Shown: positions 1 to 11,261 of the stretch, in pieces
Layout: every line of letters begins with the position of its first letter
How positions within the stretch are numbered: the first letter of the stretch is position 1
DNA from: Neoceratodus forsteri
Taxonomy: Eukaryota; Chordata; Ceratodontiformes; Ceratodontidae
NCBI GenBank assembly: GCA_016271365.2
Contig: CM057456.1
Coordinates: 667,761,501-667,825,500, forward strand
Reading direction: 5' to 3'
Length of the DNA stretch: 64,000 nucleotides
Program-made: the position numbers and the translations under genes
Notes under the pieces: model-generated
Database searches by the model: none
What the model saw: only the letters and a program-made list of their open reading frames with translations
Told to the model about the DNA's origin: nothing

Positions 1-339
1 ACTTAGCCCAGGGAGTTCAGTGGGGCCAGTAAACCAAAGATGAGAGCCTATATAAACTCTTAACATGCACTGTAGGACAATCTCCCACCGCAAAGGACTC
101 CAGGATCTGCTGCATATGAAGCTGTCATTGCAGAATCAAGCAAAACCAGTTCATCATAATCCACTACACTACAGCACACAGCAGGAAAACCAAAATGTTT
201 CCACATGCAAAGTGCATGTTGGCACCAGACCCACACTTATGTGGGACCCTTGACACAAGCCAGCCAGTGGGTATTGTGGTAAGGAGGGACAAAACCTTTT
301 ACATGCAGGTACATCAGGGAGAAAAGGAAGGCAAGGGGA

Positions 340-1325
340 GATACTGAGTGTCTGAAAAGGGTGGATGGAGGGAGGGTAAAAGATGACCACCAAAAAGCAG
401 AAATACTGAACAAATACTTCTGTTCGGTTTTTACAAAGGAAGGGGCAGGAAATGGGCCAGCATTAATAAGGATGGAGAGATCATAGAAAAGGACACAGCT
501 CCCTTTGCAAAAGAAAGGATCCTCATGGAACTGGCAGCAATAAGGCTATGGGCCAGATAGATGCACCCCTGGACACTGAGGGAGCTAAGGGAGGTGTTAG
601 TAGGGCCTCCGACTACCCTGTTCACCCTGTCTTTGTAAACTGGTGACATGCACAGGGATTGGAGGAGGGCTGATGTGGTCCCACTATACAAAAGTGTTAA
701 CAGGGAGGATGCAGGAACTACATACTGGTCAGCCTGACCACAACAGTGGTAAAAGTAATGAAAATACTGCTGAAGGAAAGAATAGTGGAGCACCTGGTTG
801 TCAATGGTCTATAGGGGAAGTGGGGGAAGGGATCATTGTTTAACCAGGAGTAGCACACTAAGCTGAAGCTTGTTTCCAGATGCAACCTGGAGCACAAGGA
901 AGTTAAGTAACTTGCTCAGGATCACACAGTATGCACTTAGACGGCTGTTGATTCAAACCCAGGTCTCCAGATCTGTAGCTCAGAGCCTTTACCCATCGTG
1001 CTATACTGCCTCCAGGACCCAAGGCAGTTTGGTTTTATGGGAGAGGTCGTTCCCGACAAACTTAACTGAGTTTTTGACTGGGTAACAAGGAAGGTGGATG
1101 GGGAGGATGTGGCCTACCCAGATTTCAGCAATGCCTTTGACACTTTGCCACGTAGAAGGCTGGTAAATGAGCTGGAAGGCTTAGGGGTGGAACAGAAAAT
1201 AACAAGGTGGGTGGAGAACTGGTTCAAAGACTGAAATCAGAGGGTGGTGGTAAGGCAAATGGGGTTCATTCCAGGGTGGCAGTGGTGTGCCCCAGGGGTT
1301 GGTGCTGGACCCATCCTTTTTTAAA
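340..1325 (+). pseudogene. CR1-type LINE reverse transcriptase fragment (copy 1)
   Basis: Remnant of the ORF2 polyprotein (endonuclease plus reverse transcriptase) of a CR1 retrotransposon, which copies its RNA into a nicked chromosomal site. Across shifting frames I read AEILNKYFCSVFT near 390-440, a degraded equivalent of the 'W..ADVVP.YK' block near 665-700, QFGFMGE after 1022, DFSNAFDTLPRRRLVNELEG at about 1120-1180, then a QRVVVRQ block. These follow the order of the CR1 RT palm up to the segment before the catalytic YxDD, where the copy stops. A MIR-like SINE interrupts it at 841-1014. Frameshifts and stops are many, so it is dead. Orientation matches the CR1 copies downstream. The CR1 assignment rests on motif wording, not alignment. 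Confidence 0.8.
841..1014 (-). repeat. MIR/CORE-like tRNA-derived SINE, copy A
   Basis: On the minus strand the head reads GGCAGTATAGCACGATGGG, then a B-box-like GGGTTTGAATC, then a core resembling the MIR 'GTGTGACC..GAGCAAGT.ACTTAAC' segment. It ends in a tail with GCATCTGGAAACAAGCTTC and a GTGTGCTACTCCTGGTTA close. The same order occurs in copies at 22388, 27489 and 62605. It lies inside the CR1 RT of copy 1, so it is younger than that CR1. Confidence 0.85.
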
Positions 1326-1335
1326 ATCTATAGCA

Positions 1336-1660
1336 ACGATTAGCCCAGTTCCAATCAGGGGAGGAGAGCTGTTCTTTCCAGACTGGGGCTTGTCGCTGGA
1401 AATGGTCTGGGCAGGCATTCTGGGGCTGCATCGGCAGTGGGAGAGGATGGGATCACATTGATCTACAAGGAAGCTCTTGTTGGCGGGGGACAGATCCATG
1501 CATAACGGGTCCACATCAGCCACAACTTTGCAAGCCAGCGACTCAGGAAGGAGCGGCCAATCAGTGAATAGGGTGCGAACCTTTGACTGTGTGACTGGGC
1601 CATAAAAGGCAAATAGTCCAGTCGCAATCAGAGGAGGAGAACTGTTCTTGTTCCACACCA
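1336..1660. repeat. Two direct copies of a ~38-bp block about 274 bp apart
   Basis: The stretch AGCCCAGTTCCAATCAGGGG (about 1341) recurs as AGTCCAGTCGCAATCAGAGG (about 1615), each followed by an AGGAGA(G/A)CTGTTCTT block. The CR1 reading stops where this begins, so it may be a tandem duplication or the ends of a small inserted element. I do not recognise the family. Confidence 0.5.
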
Positions 1661-1679
1661 TCACTCCTGGCCCCGACCT

Positions 1680-2100
1680 CTATTAAATGGTCGGTAGGGT
1701 GGAGCCTTGGAGGGGGCAAGTCAAGACTGGTGAACTGGAACACCAGGAAGCTGGATTGTTATTGATTTGGGGAAAAGGGTCCTGTACACTGTGCTGCTTG
1801 GCCAACACTGACTACTACCAGGAAGGGGCATAATAAAGCAGACTGTATAAATGACTGTGTGTGCCAACTACATCTGAGGGAGTAGGCAAACTGTGTGTGA
1901 ATAGATTACTGTTAGGGCCTCTGAGCTGGCTAGTGTTGTGATGGGCTAATTTTGCTTGAGAACCATATACTGCTAGGGCTAGAAAACTGGCTACTGTCAA
2001 GAAAGAGGGAAAATTGCTGTAATCAGAGGGGGCAAACTGCTTGGGTTTTAGTGCAACACTGACTGAATTATTTCTGTAAGAGGGCCACATTGCTCACCTA
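1680..2100. other. Unassigned stretch with AATAAA and TATAAA-like signals
   Basis: No coding potential. It contains AATAAAGCAGACTGTATAAA near 1831-1850. The polyadenylation-like and TATA-like signals could suggest an LTR fragment, but I found no matching second LTR, primer site or gag/pol. Treated as unknown. Confidence 0.3.
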
Positions 2101-2109
2101 AAATGAGGG

Positions 2110-3225
2110 TAGACTTGGGGGTGGCCAAAGCGAGCACCTTCGGTAGAGTGACTGGGTGTACAGGGTGCAGGGCGGCAATAAGATTAAATTGGGCAAGGAG
2201 GTTCAGAGGGTGACCACTGTGTTTTCAGTTGGCAGGTCTTAGGGAGGAAGTAGAGGGGATCAGAAGGCAGCTGGAAGGTGGAGGGGTTGGGAGGAAAGGT
2301 GTGGAAAGGAACTCATGAGAGTACATGAGGCCAATATGGCATAACCCAGGGAACAGGTAGACAAGGATCATATGGTTACTCAGGAGGGGTTGGGCATGAA
2401 ACAAGCAATGTATGGAAATCACTTCGTAGGGAGGTGGCTGACCAGAAGGAGGGGGGACAGGAGTGAGCAAGTCGGGGGCAAGCATCACACTTACTAATCT
2501 ATTCGCCTTGCTATAAAAGGGAGATGAGGTGGAGAGGCTGGCGGGAGGAGGGAAGCAGGAAGACAGAGAGGGTTTGGTCAGTAAGCTGGGAGAGATGGGG
2601 CAGGAGAGAGAGAGAGATCCAGATCCACAGAAGGGGGAGAGACATTAGCCTAGGTGGAAGGGAGGTGGGGAGGATGGGGGAGTGCAGAGTGAAGCCAGGG
2701 TGGGAGGAGGGAGGACTAGGGTTGGGCAAGCATCCAGGTTAGGGAAGTCAACCAAGGGTAAGGAGTACTCAAGATAGGCCAGCTTTGGGGCAGGAGAAAT
2801 CAGATGAGGTGGAGAGGAGGGGGAAGATGGGGGGAGGGAGAAACACGCAGATGGGGTGAAGGATGCAGAACTTGGGGGGGAGGCAAGGAGGGAAGCAGTA
2901 GAAGGGAGCCTGGGTTGGGAATCTGAGGATACCAGCCCAGAAAGAGTCCACGGAGATCTGGGTGGGGGGGCAATCTGTGCCACCCAGGAGGTTGGGGGGG
3001 CAAGGAGCAAGCTAGGAGCTACAGGTAGAAGAATAAGCATGGTAGGGCAAGCACAGGCTTGCGATCCCCAGGCTGAGGGGGACAAGAGAAGTAAGCTGGG
3101 AGTTGATGACAGAAGGAAGAGCCTGGATGGAATCTAACGGGCCAGTAAAGTGGGGGAGGGAAGGTGATCCCATGGGCACCCATGACCTGGGGCATCCAGT
3201 GGGAGGGGTGGGGAGGAAAAGCAGC
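2110..3225 (+). other. Purine-rich 5' part of CR1 copy 2 (probable 5' UTR/ORF1 start)
   Basis: A long G/A-rich tract on the plus strand precedes the CR1 ORF1 esterase remnant. Open frames on both strands here are composition artefacts of the purine bias. By position it should be the 5' UTR and N-terminal ORF1 of the element at 3226-6710, but no PHD-like or other ORF1 N-terminal motif can be read with confidence. Confidence 0.45.
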
Positions 3226-3625
3226 CCAGTCAAGGCTAATGTATCCCAGGCCAGCCGTACACAAGGCCAAATTCCAGCTATACTCGATAGCATTGGAATG
3301 CAGGGAATCCCCAGATGAAACATCTGGGAACAAATGACTTAGAGGGGAACAGTGAACTAGAAATCCAGGCAAGATTCCGGGAACTGGCCAGGGTTTACCA
3401 CTCTATAGAAGCGCAATCTCCTTCTTTGAGGTTCTGCCAGTACCTAGGGTGTCCAGGGAGACCAAACATAAACTTACAGGTGTGAACCAGAGGCTCAGGG
3501 ACTGGCGCAGGGCAGAAGGGAATGGGCTGGTAAGGACTGGGGATACATGGAGGACAAGGGTTATATGCCAGGGATAGGCTACACCTCAATCTTGGAGGAG
3601 GGAGATCTTGAAATTAAATCTGCAT
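3226..3625 (+). pseudogene. CR1 ORF1 esterase (SGNH hydrolase-like) remnant
   Basis: CR1 ORF1 proteins of many vertebrates carry a C-terminal esterase domain of the SGNH fold, thought to help the ribonucleoprotein contact membranes. Here the frame near 3319 gives HLGTNDLEGNSELEIQARF, containing the G-x-N-D block III of SGNH hydrolases, followed by FRELARVYHSIEAQ. At about 3570-3590 ARDRLHLNLGG resembles the block V 'D..H' segment. Stops fall between them, for instance after INLQV and before GLGIHG. It sits just upstream of the endonuclease part, in the expected ORF1-ORF2 order. A second GTND-type remnant lies at 19396-19480. Confidence 0.65.
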
Positions 3626-3889
3626 GGATTCATAGTCTAGAGGTGTAGTTTAAACTTGTAAAGGGGTTAAGTAAAGAGTAGCTCCAGGAGGGTTGCTCGA
3701 GGGTCCAGGTCCAGGCATGAAATTAAGGCAGGTAACTGCATCTAAATCCATCCAGAGCTGTGCAAGAAAGGGCACTAGGGACTGCTCAGGGTCGAGATGA
3801 CTGGAGAGGAGAGGGGTCAGGATGGAGGACAGCCTGATCAATGCTAGGGAGCATGGGCAACAAAATGACCAAGCTCCAGGCAATGCTGG

Positions 3890-4500
3890 TTGAGGATCAG
3901 TGGATGTGGCAACAATTACTGAGACATGGGCCACTCAGAAAATGACTGGGACCCAAATTTGGTGGGCTACAAAATATTCAGGAAGGATAGAGAGGAAGAG
4001 GAGGGGTGTAGCACTGATAGTCAAAAATGACATAGCGGTTAGTGGAGTGGAGGAGGCTTTAGGGGGAGGTGGAAGAGATCTGGGTAACCCTACAAAAGAG
4101 GGGAGGTAAAAGATTGAAAATAGGGGTGGTGTACAGAAACTCCAACGATGGAAGAGGCCCTGGAGGACAAACTAGTTGAGAACATCAAGGGGCACTGTGA
4201 CCGTGGAAAGGGTATGGTGGTGATCATGGGTGACCTTAATATGCTGGGGACAGACTGGGACACTATGGCATCCTCTGTGGCCAGGGAACAGAGACTGATG
4301 GATGTGTTCCAATATGCCTTCCTGGTCCTGCAGGTGGGGGAACCTACTAGGGAGAAGCAGATACTGGATTGTGTCCTAGCAGACAGTGACCAGATAAAGG
4401 GCCTGGAGGTGTGCAGCCCGCTGGCAGGTGGTGATCACACTACAGTCTGGTTTCTGCTGTATCTGGGGAGGATAACCATTCTAATACAGTAGTAGTGGAC
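3890..4500 (+). pseudogene. CR1 ORF2 AP-like endonuclease domain remnant (copy 2)
   Basis: The endonuclease of CR1 ORF2 nicks target DNA to prime reverse transcription. Readable blocks are ITETWATQKMTGTQI (about 3918-3960), RRGVALIVKNDIAVSGVEE (about 3998-4054), VVIMGDLNMLGTDWD (about 4220-4262) and LDCVLADSDQIKGLEVCSPL followed by GGDHTTVWF. They correspond in order to the TETW, GGVALYV, GDFN and SDH blocks of APE-like LINE endonucleases. Frameshifts separate them, so the domain is not expressible as one protein. It continues into the RT remnant after about 4900. Confidence 0.8.
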
Positions 4501-4879
4501 TTCAGGGGAACGGACTTCGTGGGCATGGACAGGATTCTACAGGGGATCTTGGACAAGATTAGGCCAGACATGGATGCTGGCAGCTCGGGAGGCCATTAAG
4601 AAGGGGGGGTGGAGACCACTAACCCCTGTACCAAGAGTGGCATAAGCATGGTAGAGCCAACAAGCCATGTTGGTGGACCAGGGAGGTGCAGGAGGCAGTG
4701 AGGGATAAAAAGGCTGCCTATGCATGTTTTAAGTGCTCTAGGGGGGATAGGGAGAGGGGTATGAGTTGATGGCTGGAAGGGTCACCACAGTGGTGAGGGG
4801 AGTCAAGGTGAGGAGGGAGCAAAACCTGGCTAGGGATATCCAAGGGAAAAGGGATTCTATAGATACACAAGGGAGAAGA

Positions 4880-6710
4880 GAAAAGGGAGAGCACAGATCA
4901 GCATGATTAGGACTGAGGAGGGATGGACTCAGGAGGCAGGAGAAAATCAGGCAGAGGTGCTAAATGAGTACTTTGCCTTGATATTTATGGAGGGAGGTAG
5001 GGGATCCTCCAGCCCAATGGGAAGGAAGGGAGCCAGCAGAGTCGAGAGGTCAGATGGAGTTGAGAGGACTGAAAGAAGTTTGGGTACAGGCTGGGCCAAG
5101 TCTAGAAGAGGATGGGTGGTTAAATGAGGTGGGCTGGGAGGAGAAATCACAGTGGAAAGGGTGAAGGAGGCCCTTCGGACACTAAAAACTGATAAGGCCA
5201 GATTGGTTGCATCCGAGGGTTATGAAGGAATTGGCCGATGAGCTAGCAGCACCACTGGCAGCACTCTTAACACCTCTCTGCTGACAGGATGGGTGCTTCA
5301 AGACTGGAGGGTGGCTCATGTGGTGCCTATCCACAAATGGGGGGTCAAGAGAGGAGATGGGGAATTATAGGCCTGTCAGCCTAACGTCTGTGGTGGGCAA
5401 AGTAATGGAGCGCATTATCAAGGATAGGCTCAGGAGGCAACTGGAAAGGTTGGGGCAACTGGATGACAAACATTATGGTTTCATCCTGGAAGATCATGTT
5501 AGACCAACCCCATAGATTTTATGACTGGGATTCTGGACCGGCATAGACCGGAGGACGCCCTATACCTGGATTTCAGTAAGGCATTTGATTCGTACTCCAA
5601 ATGGGCTGCTATAGCTGGGGTGTGGAGGACAGTTGCTCAGATTGGGAGGTGGGGTGAGAGGACAGTTGCTCAGATGGGTAGAAAATTGGCTAACAGGCGA
5701 ATACAGAGGGTAGTGGTGGGTAGTCTCCTCCTCCACTAAGTGTCACCAATGGGTCCCCTGCTGTTCGGTATCAGCTACCCCTGTTCAATGCCTATGCCTT
5801 CGATATGGGAGGGTGGTTAAGAGCATGAGTCTCTTTGCGGATTACTAAACTGGGAGCATTACCGGACGGGACGGCGAGAGAGACAGTCCAGAGGGACCTG
5901 ATACCCTGGAGGTGGTCAAGGAGGTGGGGACTGAGGTTTAATGCAGGAAATGTTGGGTGCTGCATCTGAGGGTCAGAAACTCCGGGCATGTATACACCAA
6001 AAGCTGGGTACTGCAAGCCAATGAGTGAGAGGATCTAGGGGGTGGTAGACGCCAAATGAATAACACTAAAATTGCAGAAGAACTGTGGCCAAAGCAAACC
6101 GGATACTGTGTAGGCAGGGGATTGAGTCCACGAAGAGGGAGGTGATCCTCCTCTGTATAATGCCTTGGTCAGACCATCTCGAGTACTGCATGCAGTCCCT
6201 GGAGACCTCACCTCAAGGATGACGAACACTGCTGGAGAGTGTCCAGAGGAGGGCAACCAGGATGCTTCAGAGCATGGGAGGAAGGCCGAGGAGGAAAGGC
6301 TGGAAGAGCTTGGGCTGTACTCACTGAAGGAGAGGAGAGGAGAGGAGAGATGGGGGACATGATAGGGTCTTCAAATATGTAAAAGAATAAACAGGGGCAG
6401 TGCCAAAGAGATGTTCAGACTAAGAGGTGGGAAACAACAGGTGACATGAGTGGAAGCTAGAGGAGGAAATTATGGGGGATGGAGACCTTACTTCATTGAG
6501 GGGAGGTGGGCCCTGGAATGCACTGTCCAGGAGTCTGGTGGAGGAGGCACAGTGGAGGGCTTGAAGAGGAGTGGGACAGGTTCAAGGTAAACTGAAGAAG
6601 AGGATGACCCTCTCTGGGGCTGGGTGGGAAAGAAAGAACCCATTAGGAGGCTGGCTACCCAGCAGACACAACAGACCATCTGGCCTATTCTGCTGGCTTT
6701 TAGTATGTTA
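4880..6710 (+). pseudogene. CR1 ORF2 reverse transcriptase and 3' end remnant (copy 2)
   Basis: RT blocks in order: NQAEVLNEYFALIF (about 4955), GNYRPVSLTSVVGKVMERI (about 5362-5420), ALYLDFSKAFDS (about 5556-5592), a degraded catalytic segment SLFADY in place of the usual F-A-D-D (about 5830), then VRPSRVLHAV and RRATRML-type blocks (about 6168-6270). The second catalytic aspartate position reads as tyrosine, so even without frameshifts the copy would be inactive. A local tandem duplication of GAGGACAGTTGCTCAGAT occurs near 5626-5674. The 3' end is around TTCTGCTGGCTTTTAGTATG at 6689-6708, where the next copy begins. Confidence 0.8.
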
Positions 6711-6714
6711 GATA

Positions 6715-7600
6715 TCATGGAGGAACTGCAAGGGAAGGTGTGCCTATTTGTAGATGATACGAAGATCTGCAATAGGGTAGACACCCTGGTAGGGGAGGTG
6801 GAGGCAGTGAGGGAGGGCCTAAAGATTCTAGAGAGGTGGTTGGAAACTTGGCAGCTGAAATTTAATGTCAAAAAGTGCACAGTAATGCACATGGGTGTAA
6901 TAACCCACAAACCATTTTCACACGGGGGGGCTAAGGAAACTCAGCAGGACAGAGATCTGGGGATTACAATTTCAGATAACCTTAAGGCGGAGAACCAGTG
7001 CAGCACAGTGGTGGGCAAAGTGAATAGAATGCTGGTGTGCATACGGAGGGGTATAAAACAGAAAAAGGGAGGTGTTGATGCGCCTTTATAAATCCATGGT
7101 GAGGCTCTCACCTGGAGTATGGGGTTTAGTTCTGGGGCCTCCCACCTGCACAAGGATATAAGACAGGATTGAAAGGTTCAGACAAGGGAACCAAGATGGT
7201 GAACACTATGCATAGGCAGCCCTAAGGAGGAGATGTGATGGAATTGATCTGTACCCACTGGAGACTAGTAAGGTGAGATGGGAAGCTTATTTGCAAGGAA
7301 AATAAGTGCTAGAACTAGGATCATAAACTAAGATTAGAAGCAGGAAGGTTTAGGGGCAATGTGAGGGGGCATTACATCACTGAGAAGGTGGTGGAGTCCA
7401 GGAACTGACTACCAGAAGAAGTGGTGTGCGTAAAAATCATGAAAGGATTCAAGGGGGCATGGGACAGACACCAGGAGCTGACCAGTGGCAGAGTGGGTGT
7501 TCTCTTGACAAAGATGATAATTGGGGGTGGGGGTAAGGGGTAAACTCGACTGGCCAAAATGGTCCTTTTCTGTCACCAGATTTCTATGATTCTAAGGTAG
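6715..7600 (+). pseudogene. CR1-type LINE 5'-truncated copy 3 (RT C-terminus and 3' UTR)
   Basis: Begins just before the catalytic block and reads VCLFVDDTKICNRVDTLVGE (about 6740), with V-D-D aspartates present. It continues ERWLETWQLKFNVKKCTVMH (about 6830) and DRDLGITISDNL, typical of the CR1 RT thumb region. After 7090 the frame is broken. The element closes with TTTCTATGATTCTAAGG at 7580-7596, which resembles the ATTCTATG-type octamer repeats that end CR1 LINEs. 5' truncation is the usual CR1 fate. It abuts the 3' end of copy 2, so one may have inserted beside the other. Confidence 0.82.
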
Positions 7601-8400
7601 TTAAGTAATTAGGACTTACCTGTTCCATCAGAGTAGGGGAGTCCAGAGTTAGGGTGTCCTTGGTTCGGGGTATCCTGGTAGGACCTGAAAGGGAAGAACA
7701 GAGAAGGCTGAAGGGACACAAAGGGTCGGAGGTGCTAGAGGAGAGATTGGAGTGTTAGAATTAAACAAAGATACTTATCTGATTGGTATGTTTGGCCAGA
7801 CCTGTAGAAATAAAGGGAAAATAGATTAGTATGGGGAAGTTATAGTAGCAAGAGTAGAGAGATACAAATATGGTATATAGCACAGGAGTAAAGGAAGAGA
7901 AGTTTCAGAGGAAAAGACAAACTAGGCCAAAGTAAGGAAACTAGAGATGGAATAAAAAATGCAGACAGCTAAGAACAGAGAATAAAGTGGTATTTGGGAC
8001 TCAAACCCCCCTTAGTGCCCCTAGGTAACCTGCAGGTAGCCAATAAATTTAAGAAGTAGTCCAGAAGGGCAGGTGGGAATGCATTTGGGCTAGTGGCCCC
8101 TATATTATTTAAAAAAGGGGACACTGGTGGTTCAGGAGTCTTGAGTTGTCCCAGGAGGCCAGTGGTTTGAAAGGTATAGCTCTGGTGATATAACGGGTCA
8201 CTCCCTCATGGACAGTGGCAATTTTTTTTTATATTATCTTTCCCTGGAACCTAATGTTGGCGGGGGTGATGTCCTTGGGCCCAGACTGTATGTAGCAGGC
8301 AGGAGGCTGTTCAGAAAACTGCTGACCAGAAATGCTGCGGCTGTTGCTAGGCAACCAGTTTAGTGCTATTGAACTACAGTGACAGTAATGGTAGGCACTT
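7600..8400. other. Unassigned stretch, no gene seen
   Basis: A-rich, with no motif-bearing reading frame. A short TATATTATTTAAAAAAGGGG run near 8100-8119 and a poly-T tract at 8222-8230 are the only structure I noticed. Confidence 0.4.
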
Positions 8401-8404
8401 TCAA

Positions 8405-8890
8405 CTGCCAGTCCAGAGGAGGGCAATTAAAATAGCGAAGGGTCTGCACCAGAAGCCATACAAAGAGAGACGAGCTGAATATGTATGCCCTTGAGGAAAA
8501 GGGCCGGGGAGACAGGACAGAAAATTTCAAGCACCTCAAGGGAATCAACAAAGTCCAAGAGAGTAGCATCTTTCAGAAAAAGAGATGTGCAAGAACAAGG
8601 GGCCAAATTTGAAGATAGAGGGGATGGCTCAGGGGCAACATGAAGTATTTTTTTACAGAGAGGGTGGTGAACACATGGAATGGCCTTCCTAAGGAGGTTG
8701 TGGGGTCAAAAATAGTGGGGGACTTCAAGAATACATGGGACAGACAGGAACCAATTTTATTGGTGGGTAGGAGGAAGTCAGCTGTTGGATAACTAGGATC
8801 TGCAGCTTATCCACTAGGTAGGGAAATGGGCCGATTGAGTGGGCCAAGCAGTCCTTATCTGCCATCAAGGTCTATGTGTCTATGATTCAG
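8405..8890 (+). pseudogene. CR1-type LINE 3' fragment (copy 4)
   Basis: In broken frames this reads the last part of CR1 ORF2: 'QRRAIKIAKGLHQKPYKER' near 8410, a YALEEKG.G-type segment, and then an 'FFTERVVNTWNGLPKEVVGS' type block at about 8650-8720 followed by the IVGDFKNTWDRQEPI type close. It ends with GGTCTATGTGTCTATGATTC at 8869-8888, the CR1 3' terminal octamer style. No upstream RT is attached, so it is 5'-truncated. Confidence 0.75.
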
Positions 8891-10145
8891 CCCACAGAGC
8901 TCAGGCTGTAACCTGCTCCATGTGTGTGGGAATGAAGAAGGGATATTTTTGGGAGGGGGACGAGACTAGAGCAAATATGCCTCCCTCTACCCATCAGCCA
9001 CAAAGTGGCATGTGAAGAGCCCCCACGGGAAGAGGGTCTGGAAGGTGGGCAGCCAGCAGTAGGTGGCAGGAACCTTTAGCTTCAGCCGATGGTGGCAGAC
9101 TGTAGGTGCCCTGAGGCCTGGTAGAAAGGGACTGGGAGAGCAAATGCACAAGATAGGGCCACAAAGGAAAATCCACAGTGCAGCTGAAGGCAATGCCTGA
9201 ACTGACTTAAAAGTAGCTGTGGGTGGAGGCAAACAGGGAAATCAGTGGCTCCTGACAGGACCATGAAAGCAGCAAGTACTGCATACAATACAGCTCACAG
9301 CAGCTAATGTCAAAGTACCAGTACTAACAAAAGGATTTGGGAGGAAAGAACAGCATAAGGTCCAGGACTAGCTCACAGTTAAAACACAGAGCACTACAGA
9401 GAAAGAGCCCTGATGGGTTATAAATATTATATATTTATGCAATAGGAGTGACATAAATGGAGTGTGATAAATCCATTTTATCCGAGCATGACGTGTATAC
9501 ATGCAGAATCTACATTTAACATATATTTATTACGCTGTTTCGACATCTGCATGGTGGACTGCGCCACACATCCCCATCCCCTCACTCTGTTTGACACTGT
9601 TACCGGTATCTTTGCTTTTAGTTTTGTTTCTTCCAGGTTGCCCGTCCCTCAGCCACGCCAGCGCAGTGCTATTTAGTCACACTCTCCCGCTCTTCCCACT
9701 ATCATACAGTGATCATTTGTTTCTGTTTAACATTTTTGTTGCTTTTCTACCAAACCTTTTTCAACTGGCTGCTCCAAGCTGGCGCTCCAGCTGTCGCACT
9801 CTCTGCATTCTGTTGCCGTGTCCTCGCCACACCTCTCAATATAAAAAACAGACTTTTTTTTTTTTTACACTGCTTCCTCAAAAACTGATAAGCCCTCGCT
9901 CTTACTCTTCCACTCGGGTTTCCCAACCTCGCTACAACTGCCACCAGACCTCCCCCAGCACATAGAAACTGTCAGATTTTTTTCCTTAAACTGCTTGGTC
10001 ACAAACCCCACTGCTGATGAGCCCTCACTCTAGGTCACACCTCTGCTGTAGTTTGGACCTACAACTGCAACCATAGGCTCCGTGAAGTCCTTTCTCTGTA
10101 AACTCTAAATGGTGTCTTGTGGCCTTATGGATCTCCTTCTTCCCT
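8890..10145. other. Unassigned stretch, no gene seen
   Basis: Mixed composition with a pyrimidine-rich part after about 9560. Open frames at 9464-9965 are low complexity and carry no recognisable domain. A T-run sits at 9854-9866. Confidence 0.4.
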
Positions 10146-10556
10146 GCTATTTACTGAGATTTCCTATGTCTATATACCACACATGTTTTAAGCCCCCCCC
10201 ACCACATTTCACTCCTGACCTCCAACACTATAATGCTGTCAGTCTGTTCCAGGTGTCTACTACCCTTTCAGTGAAGTAGTAATTCTTCACATCCATCTTA
10301 CCCCCACCATAAGCTTCATCATGTCCCATGGTCCTTTTTCCTATTTGAAGGAGTCTCCCCAGCACCCTGTTCATCCTTGTAAGGTACTTATGGGTCTCCA
10401 TCATGTCCCCTCTCTTTCAGGGTTTATATGTTGAGATCCCAGTCTCCTCACAGGGCTTTTGCCACAGCCCATGTACAATTTTAGTTGCCCTTTATACTAC
10501 CTACACCCTATGGCCTTTCTAAGGTGCAGCCTCCAAAGCTGGACACAGTACTCTTA

Positions 10557-10937
10557 GGCCCTGTCCACACTACCCCTCTGTAACATTACAGAGTGCCCAA
10601 ACTGTTACCACAATGGTTTACGTTTACACCTGTAACATTACAGAATGAGTTTTATAACTGCTGTTGAAACCACATGAGGTGGTTTCAACAACGATTATGA
10701 AACCGTTACGCTCAGTAACATTAATGGGCATAGTGGTGGACGCCTGGCACTGGTCCTGCAGTGCAGCACAAGCTGCATTGTGGGACGGTGCCACGGTAAC
10801 GGCCGCCGGCTTCCTCAAGTGTGGAGCAGTGGTGCCGGTCCCAATGGACACCGCGTGCAGTGTGACACACTGTACCACTCCACGGTTGTAATGGTTTCTA
10901 TCTGTTACGGGTCTGAGAGGTGCAGTGTGATGGGGCC
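10557..10937. mobile_element. Harbinger-type MITE (381 bp) with TTA target duplication
   Basis: Starts GGCCCTGTCCACACTACC and ends with a segment whose reverse complement is GGCCCCATCACACTGCACC, an imperfect ~20-bp terminal inverted repeat. It is flanked on both sides by TTA (10554-10556 and 10938-10940), the trinucleotide duplication expected of PIF/Harbinger elements. Removing it restores a continuous CR1 antisense segment (...CAGTACTCTTA|GTTGGATCTCAC...). Internally it contains two copies of CTGTAACATTACAGA. No transposase, so it is non-autonomous. Confidence 0.8.
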
Positions 10938-11261
10938 TTAGTTGGATCTCACTAATAAGGGATTACTTGCAACACCACCACCTCCCTCCTCCTGCTGAAG
11001 ATACCCTCTCCCATGCAGCCGCAGCATCCTCTAGTCCTACCCACTGCTTTGTCACAGGCCAGCAACTTTAAAGAGACTCACCAAGGTAATGAGTCAGCCC
11101 CTGCACCACTATCTATTGGTGCCTTGCTGTTAGAGGACCCCAATGAAGTTAATATGTCCCCACCCTTTGAGCCGTTAAAAGTTCTGTTCTTTGTAAAATA
11201 TACAAACCAGGTCCCACCAACTTCTCCTAGTTTTTGCTGTCACCAGCCCGGCCCCACATTT

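Noticed and set aside
1690..2090. Possible solo LTR
   Set aside because: AATAAA and TATA-like words only. No paired repeat, TG..CA ends or duplication found.
2511..3372. Long minus-strand frames opposite the purine-rich tract
   Set aside because: Pro/Ser-rich products from G/A-rich complement, inside a plus-strand CR1.
9464..9965. Overlapping frames of 70 and 154 codons
   Set aside because: C/T-rich low complexity without domain or splice context.
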